Of a DNA stretch of 64,000 nt, positions 45,722 through 54,347 are shown piece after piece (position 1 is the first letter of the stretch; each line of letters starts with the position of its first letter). The position numbers and the translations under genes are program-made. The DNA is from Claveliimonas bilis (GTDB lineage: Bacteria > Bacillota > Clostridia > Lachnospirales > Lachnospiraceae). Under the pieces are notes generated by a model that saw only the letters and a list, made by a program, of their open reading frames with translations, ran no database searches and was not told where the DNA came from. The stretch lies in NCBI RefSeq assembly GCF_020892095.1, contig NZ_AP024845.1, forward strand, positions 1,116,001-1,180,000, in the 5' to 3' direction.

Positions 45722-47253
45722 TATTTTTTCACTTTCTTCTTTATTATAGTTATAAAAATAGTTTTCAAATATTTATATTCCTCTAGTTTAAGAGAAGCAA
45801 AAATAAATGTTATACAGGTAATGATTACTGACATACTTCCATAAACTAAAAGTGCTGCAATCCCGGAAAGCGGAATTACAGCCATTGCCCCTTTCGAAAG
45901 GAGCACACAAAGAATTGTAATTACTATATAAAAACCCATCTTCATATAAAACTGAAATAAGCTATGCTTCTGGAATGAATTTTTAAAAATAACATATGGA
46001 TCCATCCATACAAACGTCAACATATCTGCCAAGATATTTGCTGCTACAATACCATAAATCCCCATACTGCGGACAAACAGTAATGAAAAAATAATATTCA
46101 GGAAAATCCCAATAAGTGGTCTATATTTTGCCTGCTGGAACAATCCCATGGAAGTTCTGAACATTTCCAGTGCTTTTTTTAATCCATACAAATATAAATC
46201 TATCGCCAATAATAATACAAATTTTTCTGACAATAAGAAATCTTCTCCCAACCACAATTTCACAAATTCGTTACATACACAAATTGTTCCTACGGAAAAA
46301 ATTGCATAGCAAAACGCTGATAGATAATTGATCACTTTAAAAATCAAAAATTCATGATCTTCACTGCTATTAACATGCAAATTTCCTAGACTAGAAGTTA
46401 TTGATTGAAATCCGATATTGATAATATTTTTTATAGATGTCATAATCAACCTGTAATTAGAATATAGCCCAACAACTACAATACCGATAAATTTGGATAG
46501 GATCATATTTCCTGTCGCATTAACTATTACAGCATTAATTTTATATATAAATATTGCAAAACAGTTTTTATAAGTTTCTCTACATTCTCTTTTAGATAAT
46601 TTTTTATTTTCTCTCTTTTTCAGATATGGATATAATTGATCTGTTTTTATAGAGATAACAATATTTTTCAATAAATTAAATATTACAACTGTTGCTATAT
46701 ACCAAATATAATTATTAAAAAGGATTAGAATACCTATTTGAAAAATATTAGTTACGATTGTAAATATATATCCTATTTGAGATATTATATATTCTTTTTG
46801 GTCTGCCTTAAGAAGACCGCTCTTATAGGCTGCCAGCATATAAGTAGAAGCTGTCTGCAACAAATAAAAGCCAAAAACTAAATAAATATTAACAAAGCTG
46901 ACATCATCTTTTATAACAACAGGCAAAAAAGGCATTAATATAATGCCCCCTGCCATTATTATAATGCTTATAATTCTATAAGCCGTCTTATAAAACTTCA
47001 TTAATATTCGTATTTTTTCTTCATCCCGTACCGCCAGTGGCTGATACAGATTATAAATAATCGCTGTTCCAATTCCCAACTCTGTAAGGGACAACATAGA
47101 AATAATACTGGAAATCAACCCGTTAATTCCGGCATATTCTATACCCAATGTTTTAATTAAAACAGTTCTTGTAACAAAGCTTAACACTAATGTTAAAATC
47201 TGACCTGAAACGTTAAAAAATACGTTTTTAAAAGAGTTGCTTATTCTAGACAT
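45721..47253 (-). CDS. wzx: Wzx-type polysaccharide flippase
   Basis: A 510-residue MOP-superfamily membrane protein with about 12-14 helices. N-terminal NSFKNVFFNVSGQILTLVLS and TRTVLIKTLGIEYAGINGLI are typical of flippases moving lipid-linked repeat units outwards. AT-rich gene; follows the polymerase by 3 bases. Confidence 0.88.
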   Translation of the reverse strand: MSRISNSFKNVFFNVSGQILTLVLSFVTRTVLIKTLGIEYAGINGLISSIISMLSLTELGIGTAIIYNLYQPLAVRDEEKIRILMKFYKTAYRIISIIIMAGGIILMPFLPVVIKDDVSFVNIYLVFGFYLLQTASTYMLAAYKSGLLKADQKEYIISQIGYIFTIVTNIFQIGILILFNNYIWYIATVVIFNLLKNIVISIKTDQLYPYLKKRENKKLSKRECRETYKNCFAIFIYKINAVIVNATGNMILSKFIGIVVVGLYSNYRLIMTSIKNIINIGFQSITSSLGNLHVNSSEDHEFLIFKVINYLSAFCYAIFSVGTICVCNEFVKLWLGEDFLLSEKFVLLLAIDLYLYGLKKALEMFRTSMGLFQQAKYRPLIGIFLNIIFSLLFVRSMGIYGIVAANILADMLTFVWMDPYVIFKNSFQKHSLFQFYMKMGFYIVITILCVLLSKGAMAVIPLSGIAALLVYGSMSVIITCITFIFASLKLEEYKYLKTIFITIIKKKVKK

Positions 47254-47256
47254 ATT

Positions 47257-48642
47257 TTATCTTTCTTTCTTTTTTAGCAGATATAAAATTAACATCGGAA
47301 ATATTAACACAACAAATGTCGGTCTAACGATTTCATAGAATGATGACCTTATTAGGTTCATAAAAACATACATCATCGAAAAATAATTAGCCTGAACATA
47401 TATCTCATCATTTTTATGTACTAAAATTATCCTCATCGCTATATATCCAAAAATGATTACTAAAAAAATCGACCACCATCCGAAATTAGCATAAAAATCC
47501 CCTATCAGTGTTGCTCCCACTGGCCGTCCTTCTAACGCATTAATTGTATTAGAAATTGAAACTTTTTTGAAAAAATCTCCCGCCATAAAACCGATTGGAA
47601 GGATAGACGGAATTGCTCCATAAAACCCCAAGCCATTCTGAAATCCTATTACAGATGGGATGTTCTTAATAACTCCTGCTACAGAGTAGAATGATATTCC
47701 AAATTCCGTTAAAGTTTCCAAAATAATATTAGAATTACTTGTATTTTCAATCATTCCTCTGAAAAAATCCATTACTCCCGTAAGATTGCCATCTCTCACT
47801 TTTCTTAATTGAAAAATAACATTTAACCCAAAAAAAGCAGCCAATACTAAGAAAACTGATTTAGCGGATAATATTTTTTCAGAATATGTTTTCAAATAGC
47901 AGAGTGATACAACAATACACCCAATAATTTGATATCGCCTATCGCCAGTTAATATCATTTCAATTATGAAGTATATAATTACCGCAATAAAAATCACTCG
48001 GGCAGTCCTTTTCTCAACACATTTACTTACTAAAATGTACACCACAGCAGGTACAAAGAGAATTGCAAAGTCCTCTACCAATCCTGATGTCACCTGTATA
48101 TTAGTATATGATCCTGTTGCCTGAACGGATCTTATCGCAAATAAATCAGTAATAACCCTGCATGGCAGTCCTACTACCATTAATAAAAGTCCACATTTAT
48201 ATATTTTGTTTGAATTTTTCTCTATTTTTATTTTGAAATAATTATATTGCTTTTTATGCCCCAAATTAAAGCCTATAAAAATTGCCTGATGAAAAACCAA
48301 AACAAAAAGTGCAGTTTTCAGCAACAGTTCATTAGAATAAAAAATAGACCATGATGATAATATATTGTCATAGTCTAAAACATTTACATATATTCTTCCA
48401 AACATAAATAAATTTGATAAAATCATATACCATATCCTAAAGTCATAAAAAGAAACTTTCATAGTCTTTAGATATAATAACTGATAACCTAATAAACTCA
48501 AAGATATTACTGTAATAAACCGACTCCATGTTTCAGAATCATAAGTCTTTTCCCACTGTATCCAAGCAAAAATTGATAGTAGTAATAAGATAAGATAATT
48601 TAACAATGTAAGTGGTTTAACCGATAATGTCCTTGAAGACAT
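47257..48642 (-). CDS. wzy: Wzy-type repeat-unit polymerase
   Basis: A 461-residue membrane protein with roughly 11-12 hydrophobic segments and one large extracytoplasmic loop (about 290-370: VRDGNLTGVMDFFRGMIENT onward), the topology of O-antigen/EPS polymerases. Sequence is little conserved, as usual for Wzy. Its start overlaps the upstream glycosyltransferase by 26 bases; AAAAAGGATG serves as ribosome site. Confidence 0.8.
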   Translation of the reverse strand: MSSRTLSVKPLTLLNYLILLLLSIFAWIQWEKTYDSETWSRFITVISLSLLGYQLLYLKTMKVSFYDFRIWYMILSNLFMFGRIYVNVLDYDNILSSWSIFYSNELLLKTALFVLVFHQAIFIGFNLGHKKQYNYFKIKIEKNSNKIYKCGLLLMVVGLPCRVITDLFAIRSVQATGSYTNIQVTSGLVEDFAILFVPAVVYILVSKCVEKRTARVIFIAVIIYFIIEMILTGDRRYQIIGCIVVSLCYLKTYSEKILSAKSVFLVLAAFFGLNVIFQLRKVRDGNLTGVMDFFRGMIENTSNSNIILETLTEFGISFYSVAGVIKNIPSVIGFQNGLGFYGAIPSILPIGFMAGDFFKKVSISNTINALEGRPVGATLIGDFYANFGWWSIFLVIIFGYIAMRIILVHKNDEIYVQANYFSMMYVFMNLIRSSFYEIVRPTFVVLIFPMLILYLLKKKER

Positions 48643-49705
48643 TCAACCACATCCTTTTTATTTTATTATTTGAAAAAATCCTCCTAACCTCCTGCCCTTT
48701 TGCAGATAGTTCTTTCTGTAAATCGGGATTTTCAATTATGCTATTTATGGCTTTTGCCATTCTATCCACATCATCTACCGGTACCAACAATCCCCGCTCT
48801 CCTGAATTTGTCAATAACCTTGGTCCGCCAGGAATACAATCACATGCTATACATGGCACCCCTACACCCATAGCTTCCATTAGGACATTTGGTATTCCTT
48901 CATTTCTAGATGGAAGAACAAATACTGAGGCATCTTTAATTTTTTCTGCCACATTATTAACTAGCCCCGGAAAAAGAACACAATCTTTGATTTCCAATTG
49001 TGAAGCTAACTTCTTATAATCTTTCAACAACGGCCCATCTCCATAAATGATTAGTTGATAAGATTGGTGCTCTTTATGTACTTCGGCAAAAGCTTTAATC
49101 AGCGTATCTATCCCTTTTCTCCTGTCAAATTTAGCTGCTGCCGAAACAATTACTTCTCTTCTCTTTCCGTTAAAACACTCTATCCCGCTCTCCCTATACG
49201 GATTGGGAATCACATATGACTTACGGTGACTTGTGAGATTATACATTTTTTCTACATCTTCCAATTGAAAAATTATTGCATCACTTTTTCTATATAACCA
49301 CTTACTAAAGTGATACCACACTTTTCCATAAGAAGTAGGTGCATTTCTTTCTGATACGACAATCTTGATTTTCATTCCAATCATGGCAACTCTAGCAAGG
49401 AAAAAAGTATCCAACCCAAATACACAAATGGCATCTGGCTTTTCTCTCAAAAGATATTTATGTATTTCTTTAATTGTTTTAACCTTCTGTATAAGTTTTT
49501 TAACTATATTTGAATAAAATGTGTAGTTTAGTTTATTAACTACTATTTTTTCATCAATCTTTAATTCGGTCTTATAGTTTGCTAGAGCTAAAAGCCTAAC
49601 ACTCTGATATTCAGCTAAGCAGGTTTCTGCTACATAAACAAGCATTTTTTGAGCTCCACCAAATCCTAAATTATGAACAATAAATACAAGTTTTTTATTC
49701 TTCAT
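48617..49705 (-). CDS. GT4-family glycosyltransferase
   Basis: A 362-residue GT-B enzyme. N-terminal VFIVHNLGFGGAQKMLVYVA (glycine-rich acceptor loop), middle VSAAAKFDRRKGIDTLIKAF, and the donor E-X7-E motif in LPSRNEGIPNVLMEAMGVG followed by CIPGGPRLLT. The GGPR block suggests an N-acetylgalactosamine-type or related transferase, but donor specificity is not certain. Confidence 0.88.
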   Translation of the reverse strand: MKNKKLVFIVHNLGFGGAQKMLVYVAETCLAEYQSVRLLALANYKTELKIDEKIVVNKLNYTFYSNIVKKLIQKVKTIKEIHKYLLREKPDAICVFGLDTFFLARVAMIGMKIKIVVSERNAPTSYGKVWYHFSKWLYRKSDAIIFQLEDVEKMYNLTSHRKSYVIPNPYRESGIECFNGKRREVIVSAAAKFDRRKGIDTLIKAFAEVHKEHQSYQLIIYGDGPLLKDYKKLASQLEIKDCVLFPGLVNNVAEKIKDASVFVLPSRNEGIPNVLMEAMGVGVPCIACDCIPGGPRLLTNSGERGLLVPVDDVDRMAKAINSIIENPDLQKELSAKGQEVRRIFSNNKIKRMWLNVFKDIIG

Positions 49706-49708
49706 CTC

Positions 49709-50794
49709 TTATGTCCCCACTTTCCTGTCCATAAGCCGATATATTTGCTTCTGCCCCTCTTCTATTTCTTCTAAAAAAAGGTTACATTTTTTATTTATTT
49801 CCTTCTGATCTAATGAAAAGTACCAGTCATATAATTTATCTCCATAATTTATGAATTCCTCATTCTCAACCGCAAACCCTATTCCGCATATTTGAGACAT
49901 CTTTTCCATTTCCGTTTTTTTATAAACTAAAATAGGGATATGTAAAAATACTGCGTAATAAAATTTGATAGAAACTGCTGTAGTAAGATGCCTACTGTCT
50001 GTTCCGTAAAGATTATACAATATATCTGCTTCTGCTAAATATTTTGCCGTCTCACCTGGATGAAATCTTCCGTAGCAAGTTACATTATTCACCTGATTGC
50101 TTTTTGCATATTCCTCTACTTGCTCTGAACCACTCCCTGCAAATATCATTTCAAATCTATTATCATTTTTTAATGCATCTATCAACTTATACACATTATC
50201 AAGCCACGCGATTTGACCAATATACAAAATTCGAATTGGTTTCCCCACTTCTCTTAAAGCCTGATGAGGATTTGTCTTTGACAAAATACCTTTGTTGAAA
50301 CTGTACATCATATAGCAATTATCAGAAGGTAAATACTCCAAATATGCCCTTGAAGAAACTGTTGTAAAAAAGGCAGACTTAATCGCACTGGTTAATCTCA
50401 TTTTGACTGGAAACAAATTAAAATACTGATAATCTCTGATATTAATACAATATTTATCTTTGAACATGGATGCTAAAATATCCGAAAAAATAAACGCTGT
50501 TAATTCATTCCAAACAATAATAAAGTCATAATGATTATTCTTAAAGATATCTAATGCAAAATCCCTAATCTTCCAAAATGAAATCAACTTTCTAAATTTA
50601 TTCCAGCTGCTTTTTGTTTTAGGAACAAATCCATATATATTTTCTGCCCCAAATGGATCTTCTTGTCCGTACTTATTAACACAAATAATATCAAATGGTA
50701 TATCACACCTCTTTAAATAATCAGTATATACTGAAACCACTGTCATACGTGTAAAATCAACTGTACTAAGAATACACACCTTTTTCTTGCTCAT
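49709..50794 (-). CDS. Glycosyltransferase, capsule type (GT4-like)
   Basis: A 361-residue probable GT-B enzyme: IRILYIGQIAWLDNVYKLID, FEMIFAGSGSEQVEEYAKSN and FHPGETAKYLAEADILYNLY match the C-terminal half of GT4 proteins, but the usual E-X7-E region is divergent (STAVSIKFYYAVFLHIPILV-like). Starts 33 bases after the O-acetyltransferase and ends 3 bases before the next glycosyltransferase. Confidence 0.75.
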   Translation of the reverse strand: MSKKKVCILSTVDFTRMTVVSVYTDYLKRCDIPFDIICVNKYGQEDPFGAENIYGFVPKTKSSWNKFRKLISFWKIRDFALDIFKNNHYDFIIVWNELTAFIFSDILASMFKDKYCINIRDYQYFNLFPVKMRLTSAIKSAFFTTVSSRAYLEYLPSDNCYMMYSFNKGILSKTNPHQALREVGKPIRILYIGQIAWLDNVYKLIDALKNDNRFEMIFAGSGSEQVEEYAKSNQVNNVTCYGRFHPGETAKYLAEADILYNLYGTDSRHLTTAVSIKFYYAVFLHIPILVYKKTEMEKMSQICGIGFAVENEEFINYGDKLYDWYFSLDQKEINKKCNLFLEEIEEGQKQIYRLMDRKVGT

Positions 50795-50827
50795 ATTTTT
50801 ATCCTTTACCTTTTAATTTTAGATTTT

Positions 50828-51424
50828 TTACCTTATCCATGCACTCTTTTCATAATCATACTTTTTTATAATTCTGGCTGGTATTCCTGCTGCAATACAA
50901 TTATCTGGAATCTGTTTTGTTACGACACTATTAGCCCCTATAATACATCCATTCCCTATTTTTACACCAGGCATTATTGATACATTTTCTCCAATCCATA
51001 CATTATCTCCAATAGCAACTGGAGCATAACATATTGGCCTTCTATTAGGCTCTTCCTCTGGCCTGGACGGGTTTAATCCCTTATACATACCATGATTGCT
51101 ATCTGTGATAAAAACGCGGCTTGCCAGTAATACATTATTTCCTATTGTTACAGAGTCATTAGCTACTATATGTGCATAATCACCTATTATACAATTATAT
51201 CCTATTATTAATTTTTTCTTATCTATATTGCCATTTATTTCTATACGACAGCTGTAACCTGTAGTAAATCCTTTACCAAAATCTATAGCCTTTTTTCCTC
51301 GTATACGAACAGGAAGCCTGATTAATCTCGCCTTTTTCCAAAATATTTTTGTATATACCAAAGAGAAAAAATTAGAAACCATTTCCCCTAATCCATAATT
51401 AGCCTTTCTAGATTCCTCTTTCAT
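50828..51424 (-). CDS. Hexapeptide-repeat O-acetyltransferase
   Basis: A 198-residue left-handed beta-helix acyltransferase (WbbJ/NodL/maltose-acetyltransferase type). Hexapeptide turns run from about 65 to 185: IIGYNCIIGDYAHIVANDSV, DNVWIGENVSIMPGVKIGNG, IIGANSVVTKQIPDNCIAAG and PARIIKK. The catalytic His is in DSNHGMYKGL. Overlaps the GT2 stop by ATGA. Likely O-acetylates the polymer's sugar. Confidence 0.87.
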   Translation of the reverse strand: MKEESRKANYGLGEMVSNFFSLVYTKIFWKKARLIRLPVRIRGKKAIDFGKGFTTGYSCRIEINGNIDKKKLIIGYNCIIGDYAHIVANDSVTIGNNVLLASRVFITDSNHGMYKGLNPSRPEEEPNRRPICYAPVAIGDNVWIGENVSIMPGVKIGNGCIIGANSVVTKQIPDNCIAAGIPARIIKKYDYEKSAWIR

Positions 51425-52185
51425 TTTGAACTAAATCTCCATTTCATAAAATATTTGACCCATGATTGTAACGCTATTTTCCTGATCTTTTTATCTTTAA
51501 CATTATCTCGATGCCACCCATGAGTTACATATACGTTAGGGTTATAGATAACCTTTCCGTGTTTCATCATTTCTCTTGTCAAATCAGCATCCTCAAAGTG
51601 TAGGAAATATCTTTCATCAAATCCCCCTACCTTTTTAAGAGTTTCTGTTCTACATACCATAAAGCAGCCTGTAGAATATTGAATTTCTACAGGCTGTGTT
51701 ATAAGTTTATTTCTAAGAGTATACTGGCTTCTCCATTTATGGCATAATTTAGATTTATGTTCAAAACTACCACTTATTATATATTTAAATTTAGGAAATA
51801 TCTTAGGTAGATACTGTTCTGTTCCATCCTTATTTAACACTTTAGGAGTAAGAAGAACCACCTCTTTATGCTGTTCCATATATCCAAGCATTTTTTCAAT
51901 CTGATTTTCTTCTACTGTAATGTCTGGATTTATAAAAATATGGTAGTCTGATTCTATTTTTCGAATTGCTACATTATGACCTGCTCCAAATCCTAAATTT
52001 GTATCCGACTTTATTAACTCTATCTCAGAATAATTCTTTTCTATAAGCTCTTTGGTATTATCTGTTGAAGCATTATCTACTATTATAATTTTAAAATTGT
52101 CAATTTTTATTTTACTCAAAGATTGTAAAACAGATATAATTTCATCTGCATTATTATATGTTACAATACTAGCTGTGACTCTCAT
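51421..52185 (-). CDS. GT2-family glycosyltransferase
   Basis: A 254-residue GT-A enzyme, rhamnosyltransferase-like. N-terminal TASIVTYNNADEIISVLQSL, IIIVDNASTDNTKELIEKNY, the DxD-like NPDITVEENQIEK, and STGCFMVCRTETLKKVGGFD with DEDADL-type FEDADLTREM. Shorter than most rhamnosyltransferases. Follows the phosphoglycosyltransferase by 25 bases. Confidence 0.9.
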   Translation of the reverse strand: MRVTASIVTYNNADEIISVLQSLSKIKIDNFKIIIVDNASTDNTKELIEKNYSEIELIKSDTNLGFGAGHNVAIRKIESDYHIFINPDITVEENQIEKMLGYMEQHKEVVLLTPKVLNKDGTEQYLPKIFPKFKYIISGSFEHKSKLCHKWRSQYTLRNKLITQPVEIQYSTGCFMVCRTETLKKVGGFDERYFLHFEDADLTREMMKHGKVIYNPNVYVTHGWHRDNVKDKKIRKIALQSWVKYFMKWRFSSK

Positions 52186-52210
52186 TTAAATAACCTCTTA
52201 TAATTCCTAC

Positions 52211-52828
52211 TTACTTTTTCAGTTTTCTCTTTTCTATTTCTCCAGTTCCACCTTCTACAACTCCTTCTCTTCTAATCACACTCATAATAGTCATAAAGAA
52301 ACACTTCACATCCATCCCAAATCCCATTTTTTTTACATATTCTCCATCAAGCCTAGCTTTATAGGAAATCTCTAATTCATCTCTTCCATTAATCTGTGCC
52401 CACCCTGTTAAACCCGGCTTCACATCATTTGCTTGATATTTATCACGTTCTGCTACTAAATCATCCTGATTCCATAATGCTGGTCTAGGCCCTATAATGC
52501 TCATATCACCTTTTAATATATTCCACATCTGTGGTAATTCATCAATACTGGTCTTACGAATATAGCTTCCAATTTTTAATATATACTGTTCTGGGTTTTC
52601 CAACATATGAGTCGGCGTATCATGAGGGGTATCCATTTTCATACTACGAAATTTATATAAAAGAAAATATTTTTTATCTTTTCCTACTCTTTTTTGCTTA
52701 AAAAGTGCAGGACCAGGATCCTCTATCTTAATTAAAATTGCTACAATTCCCATTGGAATCGCTAGTAGAATTAAGCCCATTCCGGAAAGAACTATATCTA
52801 TGATTCTTTTAAAAATCCTTATATACAT
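52211..52828 (-). CDS. Small monotopic phosphoglycosyltransferase (PglC-like initiating enzyme)
   Basis: A 205-residue initiating transferase that moves a sugar-1-phosphate onto undecaprenyl phosphate. One N-terminal re-entrant hydrophobic helix (IIDIVLSGMGLILLAIPMGI), then LIKIEDPGPALFKQKRVGKD with the catalytic Asp-Glu (IED), YKFRSMK, TSIDELPQMWNILKGDMS and IGPRPAL, and PGLTGWAQINGRDELEISYK. Start chosen at MYIRIFKR with TTAAGGAG upstream rather than the ATG at 52882, which has no site. Size matches PglC, not the larger WbaP. Confidence 0.9.
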   Translation of the reverse strand: MYIRIFKRIIDIVLSGMGLILLAIPMGIVAILIKIEDPGPALFKQKRVGKDKKYFLLYKFRSMKMDTPHDTPTHMLENPEQYILKIGSYIRKTSIDELPQMWNILKGDMSIIGPRPALWNQDDLVAERDKYQANDVKPGLTGWAQINGRDELEISYKARLDGEYVKKMGFGMDVKCFFMTIMSVIRREGVVEGGTGEIEKRKLKK

Positions 52829-52882
52829 ACTTCTTTTCTCCTTAAAGTCTTTAACATAACCATGTTGCAACGCGTCGCTCAT

Positions 52883-53365
52883 TTATTCACTCCATACCAC
52901 ATTACATTCTACTTTTGTCTTATCTGGTATCTTTGTTCTTTCACCTATAGAACTGCTATATTTTAACTGACAGTAATTCCCAACCTTTGCGTCATGTCCA
53001 ACAACCGCATTGCTCATTACAATAGTTGCTCGTCCTATTGTTACATTACTGCAAACTATAGCTCCTGCTTCAACAATGCTCCCCGCTCCAATAACAGCTG
53101 ACGGCATCACTAACGCTTTCGGATGAATTAAAGTTGCAAGCTTACGATCTCCTATTAAAACACTTAATCGCTCTCTCACATCCGGATTACCAATTGCCAC
53201 AAACGCAGCACTATAATCCAACTTTTCTATATCCTCAATCTTTCCAACGGCATTTTCGCTGGAATCATCCAAAAAATTTATTTCATCAAATATCCCCATC
53301 GCCTCTGCAGTCTCTTTTGCAACTGTTCCATATTGTCCGGCACCGAGTATTAACAATCGTTCCAT
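52883..53365 (-). CDS. PglD-like sugar N/O-acetyltransferase
   Basis: A 160-residue protein with an N-terminal nucleotide-sugar-binding half (MERLLILGAGQYGTVAKETA) and a C-terminal left-handed beta helix (IGAGSIVEAGAIVCSNVTIG, NAVVGHDAKVGNYCQLKYSS); His in VVGHDAKVG would be the catalytic base. PglD-type enzymes acetylate UDP-4-amino sugars before the PglC step. Start chosen at MERLL after TTAGGAG. The expected aminotransferase partner is absent from the window, so the substrate is open. Confidence 0.82.
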   Translation of the reverse strand: MERLLILGAGQYGTVAKETAEAMGIFDEINFLDDSSENAVGKIEDIEKLDYSAAFVAIGNPDVRERLSVLIGDRKLATLIHPKALVMPSAVIGAGSIVEAGAIVCSNVTIGRATIVMSNAVVGHDAKVGNYCQLKYSSSIGERTKIPDKTKVECNVVWSE

Positions 53366-53396
53366 ATTAACTCCTAATAGTAACTTTTCTCCCCAC

Positions 53397-53455
53397 AAAA
53401 AAAGAACGTGCCCTCTGCCGCAGCCTTCACTGCGCCAAAGTCACACATCCTCTGT
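53397..53455 (-). promoter_or_regulatory. Leader hairpin plus U tract between loaP and the pglD-like gene
   Basis: In the transcript CGCAG-UGAAGG-CUGCG (53434 to 53419) forms a perfect small stem and is followed 15 bases later by a U7 run (53403 to 53397). It is a candidate LoaP recognition hairpin or attenuator at the head of the long gene block. Confidence 0.4.
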
Positions 53456-53467
53456 ATGCTTCCTCCC

Positions 53468-53977
53468 TCATTCCCTCTTCTTTACAATCTCCACTCCCAC
53501 CTGTGTCTCTACCTTCCGTCCAAACATCTCGATTTCCAGATAAGCCCGACGTTTGTGACGATCGATCTTTTTAATGAGAGCTTCGTTGCCTTTGAGAGGG
53601 CCGCTTGTGATGGTAACTCTGTCATTTTCAATGATTCCCTTGGACATCTCCACGATCTGATCCTCTTTGCCGAACCTCTGTAAAAATTCAATCTCCGGCA
53701 AAGTCAGCGGAACGACCTCCTGCCCTGTCCCAAGCAGTTTTGTAAGTCCTGTTACTTTTTTCAGTTCCAGGAAAAGTCTGTCTTTATCCCCGCTAACAAG
53801 GAATACATAGCCGGGAAACAGCACTTTCTTTTCCTTGTGCCACTCACCATGATATTTCTTCATCTGCTCACAGTAGGGAATAAAACTTTTTTCAAGGACA
53901 GCCGGGTCAACGATCCGGCTGCACTGTGTGCTGATTTCTTCTTCGTTCCCGGTTTTCACCTGGATCACATACCACAT
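53468..53977 (-). CDS. loaP: LoaP-type NusG-family antitermination factor
   Basis: A 169-residue NusG paralogue. The NGN domain (1-100) opens MWYVIQVKTGNEEEISTQCS and has KKVLFPGYVFLVSGDKDRLF and LTKLLGTGQEVVPLTLPEIE; a KOW domain follows (GIIENDRVTITSGPLKGNEA to 165). LoaP proteins bind an RNA hairpin in the leader and carry polymerase through long polysaccharide or antibiotic operons. Start chosen at MWYVIQ after AGGAAGGAAAG; the 28-codon upstream extension is repeat DNA. It lies inside the operon it should control. Confidence 0.9.
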   Translation of the reverse strand: MWYVIQVKTGNEEEISTQCSRIVDPAVLEKSFIPYCEQMKKYHGEWHKEKKVLFPGYVFLVSGDKDRLFLELKKVTGLTKLLGTGQEVVPLTLPEIEFLQRFGKEDQIVEMSKGIIENDRVTITSGPLKGNEALIKKIDRHKRRAYLEIEMFGRKVETQVGVEIVKKRE

Positions 53978-54005
53978 TGCTTTCCTTCCTGCTTTGCCTG
54001 TGGAG

Positions 54006-54140
54006 AATAAAGAGTTCCTATTGCGGAACTCTCGCGCTGGGCGCGGCCGCCTTAGCGGCAAATTTCCGCTTCGCGCGGGTGCGCACCCCGCGGAGCGTTT
54101 TATTTCATAAGGGAACGAAGTTTCCTATGAAATAAAAAAA
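54006..54140 (+). repeat. ~135 bp structured repeat, copy B
   Basis: Same order as copy A: GAGTTCC/GGAACTC stem, GC-rich middle containing the palindrome GGGTGCGCACCC, and the terminal stem TTATTTCATAAGG/CCTATGAAATAA around GAACGAAGTTT. Compared with copy A, CAAT/ATTG has become TTCAT/ATGAA, a paired change that keeps the stem. It ends 29 bases before the loaP start. Confidence 0.85.
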
Positions 54141-54264
54141 GGTATGCTTCGCCATTTTGACCATCGCATAAACCTCTGCCTGATTGTTCTTTTGTGCAGA
54201 TGCAGCTTTTGCTGCCCGCACATCAAGCGGAAGGTTATGCCATGCCCAAAATGCAAAACATACC
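54134..54264 (-). terminator. Very long hairpin with U7 tail upstream of loaP
   Basis: On the minus strand an arm at 54264-54232 (GGTATGTTTTGC...) pairs with one at 54175-54141 (...GCGAAGCATACC) over more than 30 bases with a few mismatches; an inner GTGC/GCAGC stem fills the loop, and T7 follows. It has the form of an intrinsic terminator placed between the dehydratase gene and loaP. Confidence 0.65.
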
Positions 54265-54347
54265 TTTATCACCCTTCACGGTCCCAAACGCGGCAAAGCG
54301 ACGATTTGGAACTTTAAAGTTTTGTCATAATCTCAAATTATTATGTA

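Larger units (their letters stand above)
53978..54347. other. Structured leader region between the dehydratase and loaP
   Basis: 370 bases with copy B of the 132 bp repeat (54006-54140) and a ~124-base hairpin (54141-54264). The remaining 83 bases next to the dehydratase stop are AT-rich with no clear feature. Confidence 0.75.
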
